NCBI GenBank assembly: GCA_020353115.1
Contig: CP070687.1
Location: 1,676,188-1,686,043, forward strand
DNA: 9,856 nt
Direction of reading: 5' to 3'
Source: Bacteroidales bacterium
GTDB lineage: Bacteria; Bacteroidota; Bacteroidia; Bacteroidales; VadinHA17
The position numbers and the translations under genes are program-made. The notes below the pieces were generated by a model, which saw nothing but the letters and a program-made list of their open reading frames with translations, was not told the origin of the DNA and did no database searches. Within the stretch, counting starts at the first letter, position 1. Each line of letters begins with the position of its first letter. Below are positions 1 to 6,777 of this stretch, piece by piece.

Positions 1-30
1 GTCTCAGATGAAATGAAACACAAGAAATAA
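1..30 (+). CDS. rpmH: 3' end of ribosomal protein bL34 gene (partial)
   Basis: An open frame enters from the left edge and stops at the TAA at 28-30. It gives the nine-residue tail VSDEMKHKK. From memory of the family, Bacteroidota bL34 proteins end in a lysine-rich tail of the form LTVSxExxHKK, and this fragment fits it closely. bL34 is a small, basic protein of the large ribosomal subunit. The strong intrinsic terminator 28 bp after the stop agrees with a real gene end here. Only nine codons are visible, so the identification is inference from a short tail; another lysine-rich C-terminus could look similar. Confidence 0.55.
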   Translation, partial: VSDEMKHKK

Positions 31-57
31 ACTGTATATATGTTATATCGTGTGAAC

Positions 58-84
58 AAAAGGAACCGGGAGTTCCTTTTTTTT
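58..84 (+). terminator. Rho-independent terminator after rpmH-like gene
   Basis: A perfect 9-bp stem (AAAAGGAAC at 58-66 pairing with GTTCCTTTT at 72-80) encloses the five-base loop CGGGA. The right arm runs into a tract of eight T at 77-84. It lies 28 bp after the TAA of the upstream gene and separates that gene from the PASTA operon. The A-run on the left arm means it could also work weakly on the other strand. Confidence 0.85.
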
Positions 85-303
85 ATGCCCCTAAGTAAAC
101 GCAGGAAGAGCCGGCGGGAATACTTCAAGATCATACCGGATGAGCTGATATGTAGAGATACACCTTCCGGCAAGTCGCCGATCCTGAACGGATCCCGTAA
201 CCTGAATCTCCAAACCAGTATGAAAATTACCTGCTCTCTTCTAAGGTCAGGTTTCCCCTACTCCATTATCCTGATAATTTTTACTTTTCTCCCCGGATAA
301 TTT
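85..303. other. Intergenic stretch with no convincing gene
   Basis: About 220 bp lie between the terminator and the promoter of the next operon. One frame stays open on the + strand to the TAA at 298-300, with ATG codons at 40 and 85. The first ATG would place the terminator inside the gene and the second sits directly on the T-tract with no promoter between. The translation (basic start, then a hydrophobic end) resembles nothing I recognise. A small dyad, GATCC at 180-184 and GGATC at 190-194, is the only other structure seen. No tRNA-like or riboswitch-like core is visible. Confidence 0.5.
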
Positions 304-311
304 TATATTTG
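304..311 (+). promoter_or_regulatory. Bacteroidota-type -7 promoter element for the PASTA operon
   Basis: TATATTTG matches the Bacteroidota -7 consensus TAnnTTTG at every fixed position. It lies 48 bp before the ATG at 360, giving a predicted untranslated leader of roughly 40 bases. The -33 box at the expected distance (around 281-284, TTAC) matches TTTG only partly. It is the only plausible promoter between the terminator and the first gene of the operon. Confidence 0.6.
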
Positions 312-359
312 CCGAAGCGTTATTCTATCTGACAGGATTTCAATAATCCCTTTAAGGAC

Positions 360-1202
360 ATGGAATTATTAAGGTTCATAATCAGTAAATATTTCCTTAA
401 GCATCTTGCACTGGCTATTCTTATCACTATTGGAATCATCCTAATTACCCTTTTATACCTGCGTATCTATACTCATCACGGACAGGCAAGGCCGGTACCT
501 GACTTTTTTTCAATGACCCCGGAAGAAGTTGAAAAGACGGCCAGGGATAACAAAATGAACTTCAAAATCATTGATTCCGTCTACACCAACATAGTGGATC
601 GTGGACAGGTGGTGGAACAAAATCCCAAACCCGGATTTAAAGTGAAAAAGAACCGAACAATTTTTCTTACCATAAATGCGGTTAATCCGGAGATGGTCAG
701 GATGCCGAATCTGGTAGGGCTAACGCTGAGACAGGCAAATGCTATTCTTGAAACATACGGATTGAAATTAGGCAAGCGTATATATGTACCTGATCTTGCC
801 ATAAATAATGTTTTGAAGCAGCAATACAACGGAATTGATATTGAAGAGAATGATTCGATCGAAAAAGGATCCAGTATTGACCTGGTTCTGGGAAAAGGAT
901 TGAGTGACAGAAAAACGGTGATTCCCGATCTCATCTCCATGACCATTTCCCGGGCTGAATCCAGAATTATGGATGCCTCGCTTAATATCGGAGCGGTTAC
1001 CTATGATGGGACGGTTCAAACTCCGGAAGATTCTGCCAGTGCCTTTGTCTGGAAGCAAAATCCGGAACACGATGAAAAGAACCTTATCCAGCTGGGATCA
1101 CCGGTTTATATATGGCTTACGCTCGATTCGGCAAAACTACCTCTTCCGGATACAACAACCGTACTAATATATGACATGGATGAGAACAAGCCGAATGATT
1201 AG
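360..1202 (+). CDS. Membrane-anchored protein with three PASTA domains
   Basis: The product has 280 residues. A basic N-terminus is followed by one membrane segment (about 14-35), leaving the rest outside the inner membrane, presumably in the periplasm. Three PASTA repeats follow at about 43-108, 112-180 and 185-256. Each begins with the usual VPDF, MPNL or IPDL motif and contains a QNP or QQY-type core before a closing beta strand. In other bacteria PASTA domains bind peptidoglycan fragments or beta-lactams, or act as spacers in Ser/Thr kinases and penicillin-binding proteins. Here there is no kinase, transpeptidase or other catalytic domain, so the role is probably structural or sensory; that is inference. 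Its end overlaps the start of the secreted-protein gene, implying translational coupling, and the nearby ddl supports a cell-wall role. An AAGGA run just before the ATG is too close to be a normal ribosome binding site. Confidence 0.9.
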   Translation: MELLRFIISKYFLKHLALAILITIGIILITLLYLRIYTHHGQARPVPDFFSMTPEEVEKTARDNKMNFKIIDSVYTNIVDRGQVVEQNPKPGFKVKKNRTIFLTINAVNPEMVRMPNLVGLTLRQANAILETYGLKLGKRIYVPDLAINNVLKQQYNGIDIEENDSIEKGSSIDLVLGKGLSDRKTVIPDLISMTISRAESRIMDASLNIGAVTYDGTVQTPEDSASAFVWKQNPEHDEKNLIQLGSPVYIWLTLDSAKLPLPDTTTVLIYDMDENKPND

Positions 1203-3048
1203 ATTTATCGTTGCAGTAATCCTTATCCTGCCATCCCTGTCCTATTCACAGGAGAAAGTAATCGGATTGACATCAAACGGGATCATCAGGGATCAATACG
1301 CCAGGTATATGAGCGAAGCAGGAACGAAAAGCATGCCAATTCAGGATACCCTGGAGCTTCCCTTCTTTGATGATTTTTCAAGTTATTCGGTTTACCCCGA
1401 TCCGCAACTCTGGGAAGACCAGGATGCTTTTATCAATTCTTTCTACGGTGTTGATCCAGTTTCAATCGGAGTTGCAACCCTGGATGCCATTGATAAAACA
1501 GGTGCCATATACGTGAATGCCAATTCAGTCGGTTTTGTCGCCGACCACCTGACCTCCAGACCAATTAATCTCGACTATCCGCCTTCTTCCGACATTTTTA
1601 TAAGCTTCTTTTACCAACCCATGGGGTTGGGTGACGAACCATCTCCGAAAGATTCCCTTGTCCTCGAATTCTTTTCTCCTGTCGATTCCTTATGGCATTC
1701 CGTATGGAATACTCCCGGTGATTCCTTGCACGAATTCAAACAGGTTCTGGTACCCGTCAGTAATCCACTCTTTCTCTCCAGGGGATTCAAATTCAGGTTT
1801 AAAAACTACGCAAGTCTTTCTCTGAATGCAAGTTCACCAGGAATGGTAAGCAATTGCGACCACTGGCATCTTGACTATATAAAACTGGATATGAACAGGA
1901 ATCCGGATGACACGTTGCTGAACGATGTTACCATGGTGAAACCCATCCAATCGATCCTGAAAAACCACGAAGCCATGCCCTGGGATCATTTCCGTGAGAC
2001 ATTTCTGTCGGAAATGGGAAATTCCATACCCATTGAATATACGAACCATGACGATAGCGTGCGTAACATAACAAGACTGTTTCAAATTACCGATCTCTAC
2101 GAGAATGAGATTGTGCATACCTTTTCTGCAGGTGCTGCAAATATTGATCCTTCAGAAACGATACAGTACAGCGAAAACACCTTATTCTATACATTCAATT
2201 CCTCCCTGACCGACTCGGCTTTGTTTGAAGTAAAATCGTACCTGATTACCGATGACTTTGACAATAAGATAAATGACACGGTTGTTTATCATCAGCAGTT
2301 CCTGGATTATTTTGCCTATGATGACGGTTCTTCCGAAGCAGGATACGGTATAACCGGCCAGGGAACTGAAAATGCTCAAGTCGCCTACCAGTTTACCTCT
2401 TATCTCCCCGATTCGCTTTATGCTGTTCAGATCTATTTTAACCGGAGTTATGAAAATGCAAGTCAGCAATACTTTACACTAACCGTTTGGGGAGACGATA
2501 ACGGGAATCCGGGTGAGATCCTTTATGAGAAGACAGGTGAACAACCCCGGTATGAAAATGATCTCAACCGCTTCACAAATTATGAACTTGACACACCTGT
2601 CTTTGTCACCGGCACATTTTATGTGGGCTGGCAGCAGGTTACCGAAACATTCCTTAATTTCGGGTTTGATTTTAACCGGGTGAGAAACAACAGGATCTTT
2701 TATTATCTCAGCGGAGAATGGTCCAATTCCCAGTTACCGGGTGCACTGATGATCCGGCCGGTTATGAACAGCTCCATCATATCATCCAGGAGGGAGATCC
2801 GCCAGGATACCCCATACCGTATCTATCCCAACCCGGCAAATGATCACATCCGTATTGAATACCCCGGGGACAAACATATTGGAAATACCGAGATTGCCAT
2901 ATACGATAACCTGGGAAGAATCCTTTTTCGGTCGGGTATAAAGCCCGGTTATATAGACCTGTCGGGATATAATCCGGGTATTTATTTTCTGGTAATCCGC
3001 CGGGAAGGACGTAAACCGGTTACGGAAAAAATGGTTATCAGCCGCTGA
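1195..3048 (+). CDS. Secreted protein with T9SS type A C-terminal sorting domain
   Basis: With the start at 1195 the product has 617 residues. Residues 1-19 form a classic signal peptide: MIR, a hydrophobic core, then SYSQ at the likely cleavage site. In-frame ATGs at 1171 and 1180 would add up to eight residues; 1195 is preferred for its compact signal peptide and short 8-base overlap with the PASTA gene. After the signal comes an LPFFDDFS motif and a beta-rich ectodomain with SIGVATLDAID and LTSRPINL, recurrent in uncharacterised Bacteroidota T9SS cargo proteins. Residues about 541-617 are a Por-type sorting domain: YRIYPNPAND, IYDNLGRILF, LSGYNPGIYFLVI and a final EKMVISR. Such proteins cross the inner membrane by Sec, then the outer membrane by T9SS, and are released or anchored on the surface. 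I see no catalytic motif, so substrate or ligand is unknown. The gene lies between the PASTA and rluD-like genes as part of the same operon. Confidence 0.88.
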   Translation: MIRFIVAVILILPSLSYSQEKVIGLTSNGIIRDQYARYMSEAGTKSMPIQDTLELPFFDDFSSYSVYPDPQLWEDQDAFINSFYGVDPVSIGVATLDAIDKTGAIYVNANSVGFVADHLTSRPINLDYPPSSDIFISFFYQPMGLGDEPSPKDSLVLEFFSPVDSLWHSVWNTPGDSLHEFKQVLVPVSNPLFLSRGFKFRFKNYASLSLNASSPGMVSNCDHWHLDYIKLDMNRNPDDTLLNDVTMVKPIQSILKNHEAMPWDHFRETFLSEMGNSIPIEYTNHDDSVRNITRLFQITDLYENEIVHTFSAGAANIDPSETIQYSENTLFYTFNSSLTDSALFEVKSYLITDDFDNKINDTVVYHQQFLDYFAYDDGSSEAGYGITGQGTENAQVAYQFTSYLPDSLYAVQIYFNRSYENASQQYFTLTVWGDDNGNPGEILYEKTGEQPRYENDLNRFTNYELDTPVFVTGTFYVGWQQVTETFLNFGFDFNRVRNNRIFYYLSGEWSNSQLPGALMIRPVMNSSIISSRREIRQDTPYRIYPNPANDHIRIEYPGDKHIGNTEIAIYDNLGRILFRSGIKPGYIDLSGYNPGIYFLVIRREGRKPVTEKMVISR

Positions 3049-3072
3049 TTTCCCCAATACAGACTACTCACT

Positions 3073-4101
3073 ATGGAGGAGCAGCAGGAACAACAAGAAT
3101 TGTACGAACATTTCAGGATTGCTGTCGACAAGGGGCAGGGATTGCTGAGGATCGACAAGTTTCTTGCCAACAGGCTTGAAAACGTCTCACGGACAAGGAT
3201 ACAGGGAGCTGCAGATGCCGGTAATATCCTTGTAAATGACCGGCCGGTAAAGTCAAGTTACAAGGTAAAGCCCGGGGATATTATTTCTATTGTACTACCC
3301 CATCCGCCCAGGGAAACTGAAATAATTCCTGAAAAAATCCCGCTGGATATTTTGTTTGAAGATGATCATCTGCTGGTGGTAAACAAGAAAGCTGGAATGG
3401 TGGTTCATCCCGGACACAGCAATTATACAGGAACACTGATCAACGCCCTTATGTACCATCTCAAGGATCTTCCCCTTTTCCGTACCGGCGAGATAAGGCC
3501 GGGGCTGGTGCACAGGCTGGACAAAAATACGTCAGGGATTCTCGTCATTGCAAAAACAGAAATTGCTCATAACAGACTTGCCAAACAGTTTTTTGATCGC
3601 TCCACCGAAAGAAAATACCAGGCCCTGGTATGGGGGAACCTGAAAGAAGATGAAGGGACTATCACCGGGAACATAGGCAGGAATCCCAGGGACAGGACGA
3701 AAATGACAGTTTTCTTCGACGGAAGCCAGGGGAAACCCGGGATAACACACTACCGGGTACTGGAAAGGCTTGGTTATGTCAATCTTATAGAATGTCAGCT
3801 GGAAACAGGCAGAACACACCAGATCCGTGTACACTTCCAGTCTGTTAAACATCCCCTTTTCAATGATGATGAATATGGAGGTGATAAAATCCTTCGTGGC
3901 ACTACCTTTTCAAAATACAGGCAGTTTATAAACAATTGTTTCAGAATTCTGCCAAGGCATGCTTTACATGCCAAAAGCCTTGGATTCATTCACCCGGTAA
4001 CCGGTAAACGGATGTATTTCGAATCGGAACTTCCAGATGATATGGCCTTGGTAATCGAAAAATGGAGAAACTATACCATCGGAAGGGAAGATCCTGGATG
4101 A
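3073..4101 (+). CDS. rluD: RluD-family 23S rRNA pseudouridine synthase
   Basis: The product has 342 residues, close to the roughly 326 of E. coli RluD. An S4 RNA-binding domain spans about 24-76 (LRIDKFLANRLENVSRTRIQ onward). The catalytic domain starts near residue 90. It carries NKKAGMVVHPG (104-114) and the signature GLVHRLDKNTSGILVIAK, in which Asp150 of HRLD is the expected nucleophile. TGRTHQIRVH (245-254) completes the active-site core. Enzymes of this family isomerise specific uridines to pseudouridine; RluD modifies the helix 69 loop of 23S rRNA. Which uridines are targeted here cannot be read from sequence, so the RluA/RluC/RluD distinction rests on the S4 domain and overall similarity. 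The start is 24 bp after the T9SS gene, which argues for co-transcription. The first dozen residues are rich in Glu and Gln, a small N-terminal extension before the S4 domain. Confidence 0.93.
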   Translation: MEEQQEQQELYEHFRIAVDKGQGLLRIDKFLANRLENVSRTRIQGAADAGNILVNDRPVKSSYKVKPGDIISIVLPHPPRETEIIPEKIPLDILFEDDHLLVVNKKAGMVVHPGHSNYTGTLINALMYHLKDLPLFRTGEIRPGLVHRLDKNTSGILVIAKTEIAHNRLAKQFFDRSTERKYQALVWGNLKEDEGTITGNIGRNPRDRTKMTVFFDGSQGKPGITHYRVLERLGYVNLIECQLETGRTHQIRVHFQSVKHPLFNDDEYGGDKILRGTTFSKYRQFINNCFRILPRHALHAKSLGFIHPVTGKRMYFESELPDDMALVIEKWRNYTIGREDPG

Positions 4102-4246
4102 TAATATCCCGGAGCGTAAGAAGTATCCAGCACACGGGTGAGTTACCCTGGTCATTCATTATAATCATGTCAAATCCGGAAGAGTAAAGGTAACAGCAGT
4201 TATTTCAGTTCAATCCGGTGCGTGAAAACTAACCTTGTGACCGGGA

Positions 4247-4275
4247 AATTGGCAATAAGTAGTAACTTACCAATT
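4247..4275 (+). other. Bulged inverted repeat upstream of ddl
   Basis: In the 267-bp gap between rluD and ddl, AATTGG (4247-4252) pairs with CCAATT (4270-4275), and TAAG (4256-4259) pairs with CTTA (4266-4269). A three-base bulge CAA lies on the left side and the loop is TAGTAA. There is no following T-tract, so it is not an intrinsic terminator. It could be an operator or leader structure for ddl, or chance in an AT-rich spacer. The rest of the gap holds no gene I can support. Confidence 0.3.
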
Positions 4276-4304
4276 GGACGACTGGACAGTTTTTTGTAAT
4301 TTGG
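4274..4304 (+). promoter_or_regulatory. Possible promoter for ddl
   Basis: TTGG at 4274-4277 and TAATTTGG at 4297-4304 lie 19 bases apart, resembling the Bacteroidota TTTG / TAnnTTTG pair with imperfect matches in both boxes. A leader of about 58 bases to the ATG at 4369 would follow. The long gap after rluD suggests ddl has its own promoter, but this exact site is weakly supported. Confidence 0.3.
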
Positions 4305-4368
4305 ATTGTTAAATACCCGGCCCGATATCGGTAGCTGTCTATAATATCTGTTCTGCAATATTTTATCC

Positions 4369-5358
4369 ATGAAAATCAACGTTGCCATAGTTGCCGGCGG
4401 TAACTCCTCTGAGTATCAGATCTCCGTTAATAGTGCCGGCCAGGTTTTGAAACATCTTGATAAAAAAAGATATAATACCCATATTATCCTTGTGCGGGGG
4501 AATAACTGGACCCTTCAACATGACCATATGGGTGATATACAGGTGAATAAAAACGATTTCAGCTGCATTATAAACGGACGAAAGCTGACCTTTGATGTCG
4601 TTTTCATAGCAATACATGGAACGCCGGGTGAAGACGGGAAGCTCCAGAGTTATTTTGACCTTACAGGAATCCCGTATACCGGTTCCGGAGCTTTCACATC
4701 GTGTCTTACCTTTAACAAATATGCATGCAAAGTCTTTTTAATGAATTTTGGTATTGCAACGGCAAAAGCAAAACTTTTTCGAAAAAGGGATTACCACAGG
4801 CAAAAGAAAGAAGAACTTGGGTTGAGATTTCCTTGCTTTGTTAAACCGAATAACAGTGGATCCAGCTTCGGGGTATCCAGGATCGACAGGGCCGGGGATC
4901 TTCCCGGCGCTGTTAATAAGGCGTTTGAAGAGGATGATGAGGTGATTGTCGAGGAATTTATCGACGGAACGGAAATTACATGCGGTATTTTTAAGACCGG
5001 TAATGAGAGTACCATCTTCCCGTTGACGGAGATCGTATCCAGGAAGGAATTCTTCGATTTTGAGGCAAAATATACTGCCGGCATGGCCGATGAAATAACG
5101 CCGGCCCGAATCCCGGAACCATTGGCCGAAAAATGTAAAAATATTTCATCTCTTGTTTACGATGCCTTGAATTGCAGGGGAATTGTGAGAATTGATTACA
5201 TCCTTTCCGGTAAAAAACTCTATTTCCTGGAAATAAATACCGTACCGGGAATGAGTGCTGAAAGTATAATTCCAAAACAGGTAATTGCTTCGGGAATGAG
5301 TCTTACGGATTTATACGGTACGATTATCGAAGATGCTTTGCCAGCTGGCAAGCCCTGA
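4369..5358 (+). CDS. ddl: D-alanine--D-alanine ligase
   Basis: The product has 329 residues, normal for the family. Ddl joins two D-alanines using ATP in the cytoplasm; the dipeptide is then added by MurF to the peptidoglycan precursor. Visible signatures are GGNSSEYQIS near the N-terminus, with Glu15 at the position that orients the first D-Ala, and the HGTPGEDG loop (83-90). The ATP-grasp segment is FVKPNNSGSSFGVSR (157-171). Metal-site residues include Asp276 in RIDY, and Glu288 and Asn290 in FLEINTVPGMS. The omega-loop segment FEAKY (231-235) has the Lys-Tyr pair found in D-Ala-D-Ala ligases rather than the His typical of VanA-type D-Ala-D-Lac enzymes, so a normal vancomycin-sensitive terminus is expected. 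The ATG gives the standard MKINVAIVAGG opening. Its closeness to the PASTA and rluD-like genes recalls an arrangement I know from Bacteroidota. Confidence 0.95.
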   Translation: MKINVAIVAGGNSSEYQISVNSAGQVLKHLDKKRYNTHIILVRGNNWTLQHDHMGDIQVNKNDFSCIINGRKLTFDVVFIAIHGTPGEDGKLQSYFDLTGIPYTGSGAFTSCLTFNKYACKVFLMNFGIATAKAKLFRKRDYHRQKKEELGLRFPCFVKPNNSGSSFGVSRIDRAGDLPGAVNKAFEEDDEVIVEEFIDGTEITCGIFKTGNESTIFPLTEIVSRKEFFDFEAKYTAGMADEITPARIPEPLAEKCKNISSLVYDALNCRGIVRIDYILSGKKLYFLEINTVPGMSAESIIPKQVIASGMSLTDLYGTIIEDALPAGKP

Positions 5359-5492
5359 ATTTAGAGGCTATTCACTTGTGATCCGCCACGTAATCGACTA
5401 AAAACTGAGTTCATCCTTTTACCCGATTGTTTTTCTTTTCCATTGATAAAGATGCTGTAAAATACATTAATTCAAGCTATTTTTTTGAAAAA

Positions 5493-5507
5493 CAATTTGA
5501 AAAATTG
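5493..5507 (+). promoter_or_regulatory. Inverted repeat over the -33 box of the FBP aldolase/phosphatase promoter
   Basis: CAATTT and AAATTG form a perfect 6-bp inverted repeat with a three-base centre. It covers the TTTG -33 box at 5496-5499, where a bound repressor would block sigma factor. The sequence is AT-rich, so chance is a real alternative. Confidence 0.3.
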
Positions 5508-5527
5508 CCTTTGTTAGAGTACCTTTA
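5496..5527 (+). promoter_or_regulatory. Bacteroidota promoter for the FBP aldolase/phosphatase gene
   Basis: A perfect -33 box TTTG (5496-5499) is followed after 20 bases by TACCTTTA (5520-5527), which matches TAnnTTTG at all but the last position. Spacing and sequence both fit the Bacteroidota housekeeping sigma factor. A-tracts and T-tracts lie just upstream (5480-5495). Transcription would begin at about 5533-5535, giving a leader of about 60 bases. Confidence 0.6.
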
Positions 5528-5535
5528 ATTATCAT

Positions 5536-5560
5536 TCCTGTTGACAACATGTCAACAGGA
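5536..5560 (+). promoter_or_regulatory. Perfect 11-bp dyad at the predicted transcript start
   Basis: TCCTGTTGACA (5536-5546) and TGTCAACAGGA (5550-5560) are exact reverse complements around the three-base centre ACA. The dyad begins about where the transcript from the upstream promoter should start and ends 35 bp before the ATG at 5596. It may be an operator for a dimeric repressor or a 5'-end RNA hairpin affecting stability or translation. It is not followed by a T-tract (ATCATTAAAT comes next), and its position makes it a poor terminator for ddl. I cannot assign it to a known regulator. Confidence 0.6.
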
Positions 5561-5595
5561 TCATTAAATATGTAGTCCAACTTATTTTTTAAATT

Positions 5596-6696
5596 ATGAA
5601 AACAACACTTAGCGTTATCAAAGCCGATATTGGAAGTATTGGGGGGCATATCAAACCCAGCCAGAAGCTTCTTGATCGTGTAACCAGTTATGTTAAAGAG
5701 AACAGCAAAAATCTTGTGAATGATTTCATTGTAAATCATACGGGAGATGATATAGCAATTCTCTGTGCACATCAATTGGGTGTGGGAAATGAAACAATTC
5801 ATAAGCTGGCGTGGGATGCATTCCTGGATGGGACAGCTCTTGCCAAAGAACAGGGACTTTATGGTGCAGGGCAGGATCTTCTTAAAGATTCTTTCTCGGG
5901 AAATGTAAAAGGGATGGGACCTGCCGTAGCAGAGATGGAATTTGAGGAAAGGCCGAATGAACCGTTTTTATTCTTTGCTGCCGACAAAACCGATCCTGGA
6001 GCCTATAATCTGCCATTATATTTATCCTTTACGGATCCGATGTATTGTGCCGGATTAATGCTGAGCCCGAAGGTTGGAGAAGGTTTCAAGTTCCATATCA
6101 TGGATGTTGCGCATACAGAGGGGGATAGAATGATCGAACTCGATGCCCCTGAACAGTTATATGATATTGCAACTCTCCTTCGTGATAATGAACGGTTTGT
6201 GGTTGAAAGTATTCATTCACGCGGTTCAGGTGATATAGCCGCATCCGTAAGTACATCAAGACTTCATAATATAGCTGGAAAATATACCGGTAAAGATGAT
6301 CCGGTTTGCCTGGTAAGGGTTCAGGGAAGTTTTCCGGCAACAGGAGAGGTTCTTTCTCCATATAGCATTGGACATTTTGTTGCCGGATTTATGAGAGGCA
6401 GTCATATTGGACCCCTGATGCCAGTTAAGAATAATGCACCGGTATCCTATTTTGACGGCCCGCCACTTGTATCTTGCCATGCATTATGTGTACATGACGG
6501 GAAATTCACCGAAGTTGCCGATGCATTCGATCATCCCTTCTGGGATTACATTCGTGATAAAGTCTCCCGGAAATCCGTTGATATCAGGGAACAGGGCTTT
6601 TCCGGAGCAGCTATGTTACCGTACAGTGAGCTGGAATATGGTGGCATTGTCGAGCGGATGAAAAAGCTGGATAAGCATTTTAAAATCCGGGAATAA
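5596..6696 (+). CDS. Archaeal-type (class V) fructose-1,6-bisphosphate aldolase/phosphatase
   Basis: The product has 366 residues, normal for this family and unrelated in sequence to class I-III FBPases. Characterised members join DHAP and glyceraldehyde 3-phosphate and then hydrolyse fructose 1,6-bisphosphate to fructose 6-phosphate in one remodelling active site, making gluconeogenesis effectively one-way. Visible landmarks are TLSVIKADIG near the N-terminus (Asp11) with His18, the TGDD metal ligands (Asp51-Asp52), and AADKTDPGAYN (Asp130, Lys131, Asp133). KYTGKDDP carries Tyr230 and Lys233, which correspond to the aldolase Tyr229 and Schiff-base Lys232 described for archaeal enzymes. The LEYGG segment has Tyr348. 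All expected residues for both activities appear present. The ATG at 5596 gives the standard opening; no Shine-Dalgarno sequence is seen. The gene stands alone, driven by its own promoter, and converges on gcvP 81 bp away. The type is known mainly from archaea and some deep-branching bacteria, so it is unusual in this setting. Confidence 0.93.
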   Translation: MKTTLSVIKADIGSIGGHIKPSQKLLDRVTSYVKENSKNLVNDFIVNHTGDDIAILCAHQLGVGNETIHKLAWDAFLDGTALAKEQGLYGAGQDLLKDSFSGNVKGMGPAVAEMEFEERPNEPFLFFAADKTDPGAYNLPLYLSFTDPMYCAGLMLSPKVGEGFKFHIMDVAHTEGDRMIELDAPEQLYDIATLLRDNERFVVESIHSRGSGDIAASVSTSRLHNIAGKYTGKDDPVCLVRVQGSFPATGEVLSPYSIGHFVAGFMRGSHIGPLMPVKNNAPVSYFDGPPLVSCHALCVHDGKFTEVADAFDHPFWDYIRDKVSRKSVDIREQGFSGAAMLPYSELEYGGIVERMKKLDKHFKIRE

Positions 6697-6777
6697 GGCA
6701 ATACCTGGGATATTATCCATAACATATAACGGTTCATCCCGATAGGGTTATAATGATGTGATCCCGGGAGTGGCCGA
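6697..6777. other. Convergent intergenic spacer
   Basis: This 81-bp gap separates the stop codons of two converging genes. The best dyad is TATAAC / GTTATA (around 6725-6752) with a long loop, and neither strand has a stem followed by a T-tract. No intrinsic terminator can be supported, so termination here may be Rho-dependent or the transcripts may overlap. Confidence 0.5.

Noticed and set aside
40..300. 86-codon open frame before the PASTA gene as a real gene
   Set aside because: Its start lies before a strong intrinsic terminator that would fall inside it, and the translation resembles no family I know. Kept only as a spacer to check.
581..946. Long antisense open frame within the PASTA gene
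   Set aside because: Shadow of the coding strand; the + frame has three clear PASTA domains and the antisense translation has no recognisable features.
1614..1630. 7-bp inverted repeat CCAACCC-ATG-GGGTTGG
   Set aside because: It lies inside the T9SS cargo gene in a segment well explained by coding (YQPMGLGD); no T-tract and no regulatory context.
4791..5084. Antisense open frame within ddl
   Set aside because: Low-complexity serine-rich shadow of the ATP-grasp region; ddl motifs are continuous on the + strand.
5536..5560. Intrinsic terminator for ddl
   Set aside because: The dyad is perfect but has no downstream T-tract, lies 178 bp after the ddl stop, and is downstream of a good promoter for the next gene.
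6697..6777. Bidirectional terminator between the convergent genes
   Set aside because: Only short stems with long loops are present and no T-tract follows on either strand.
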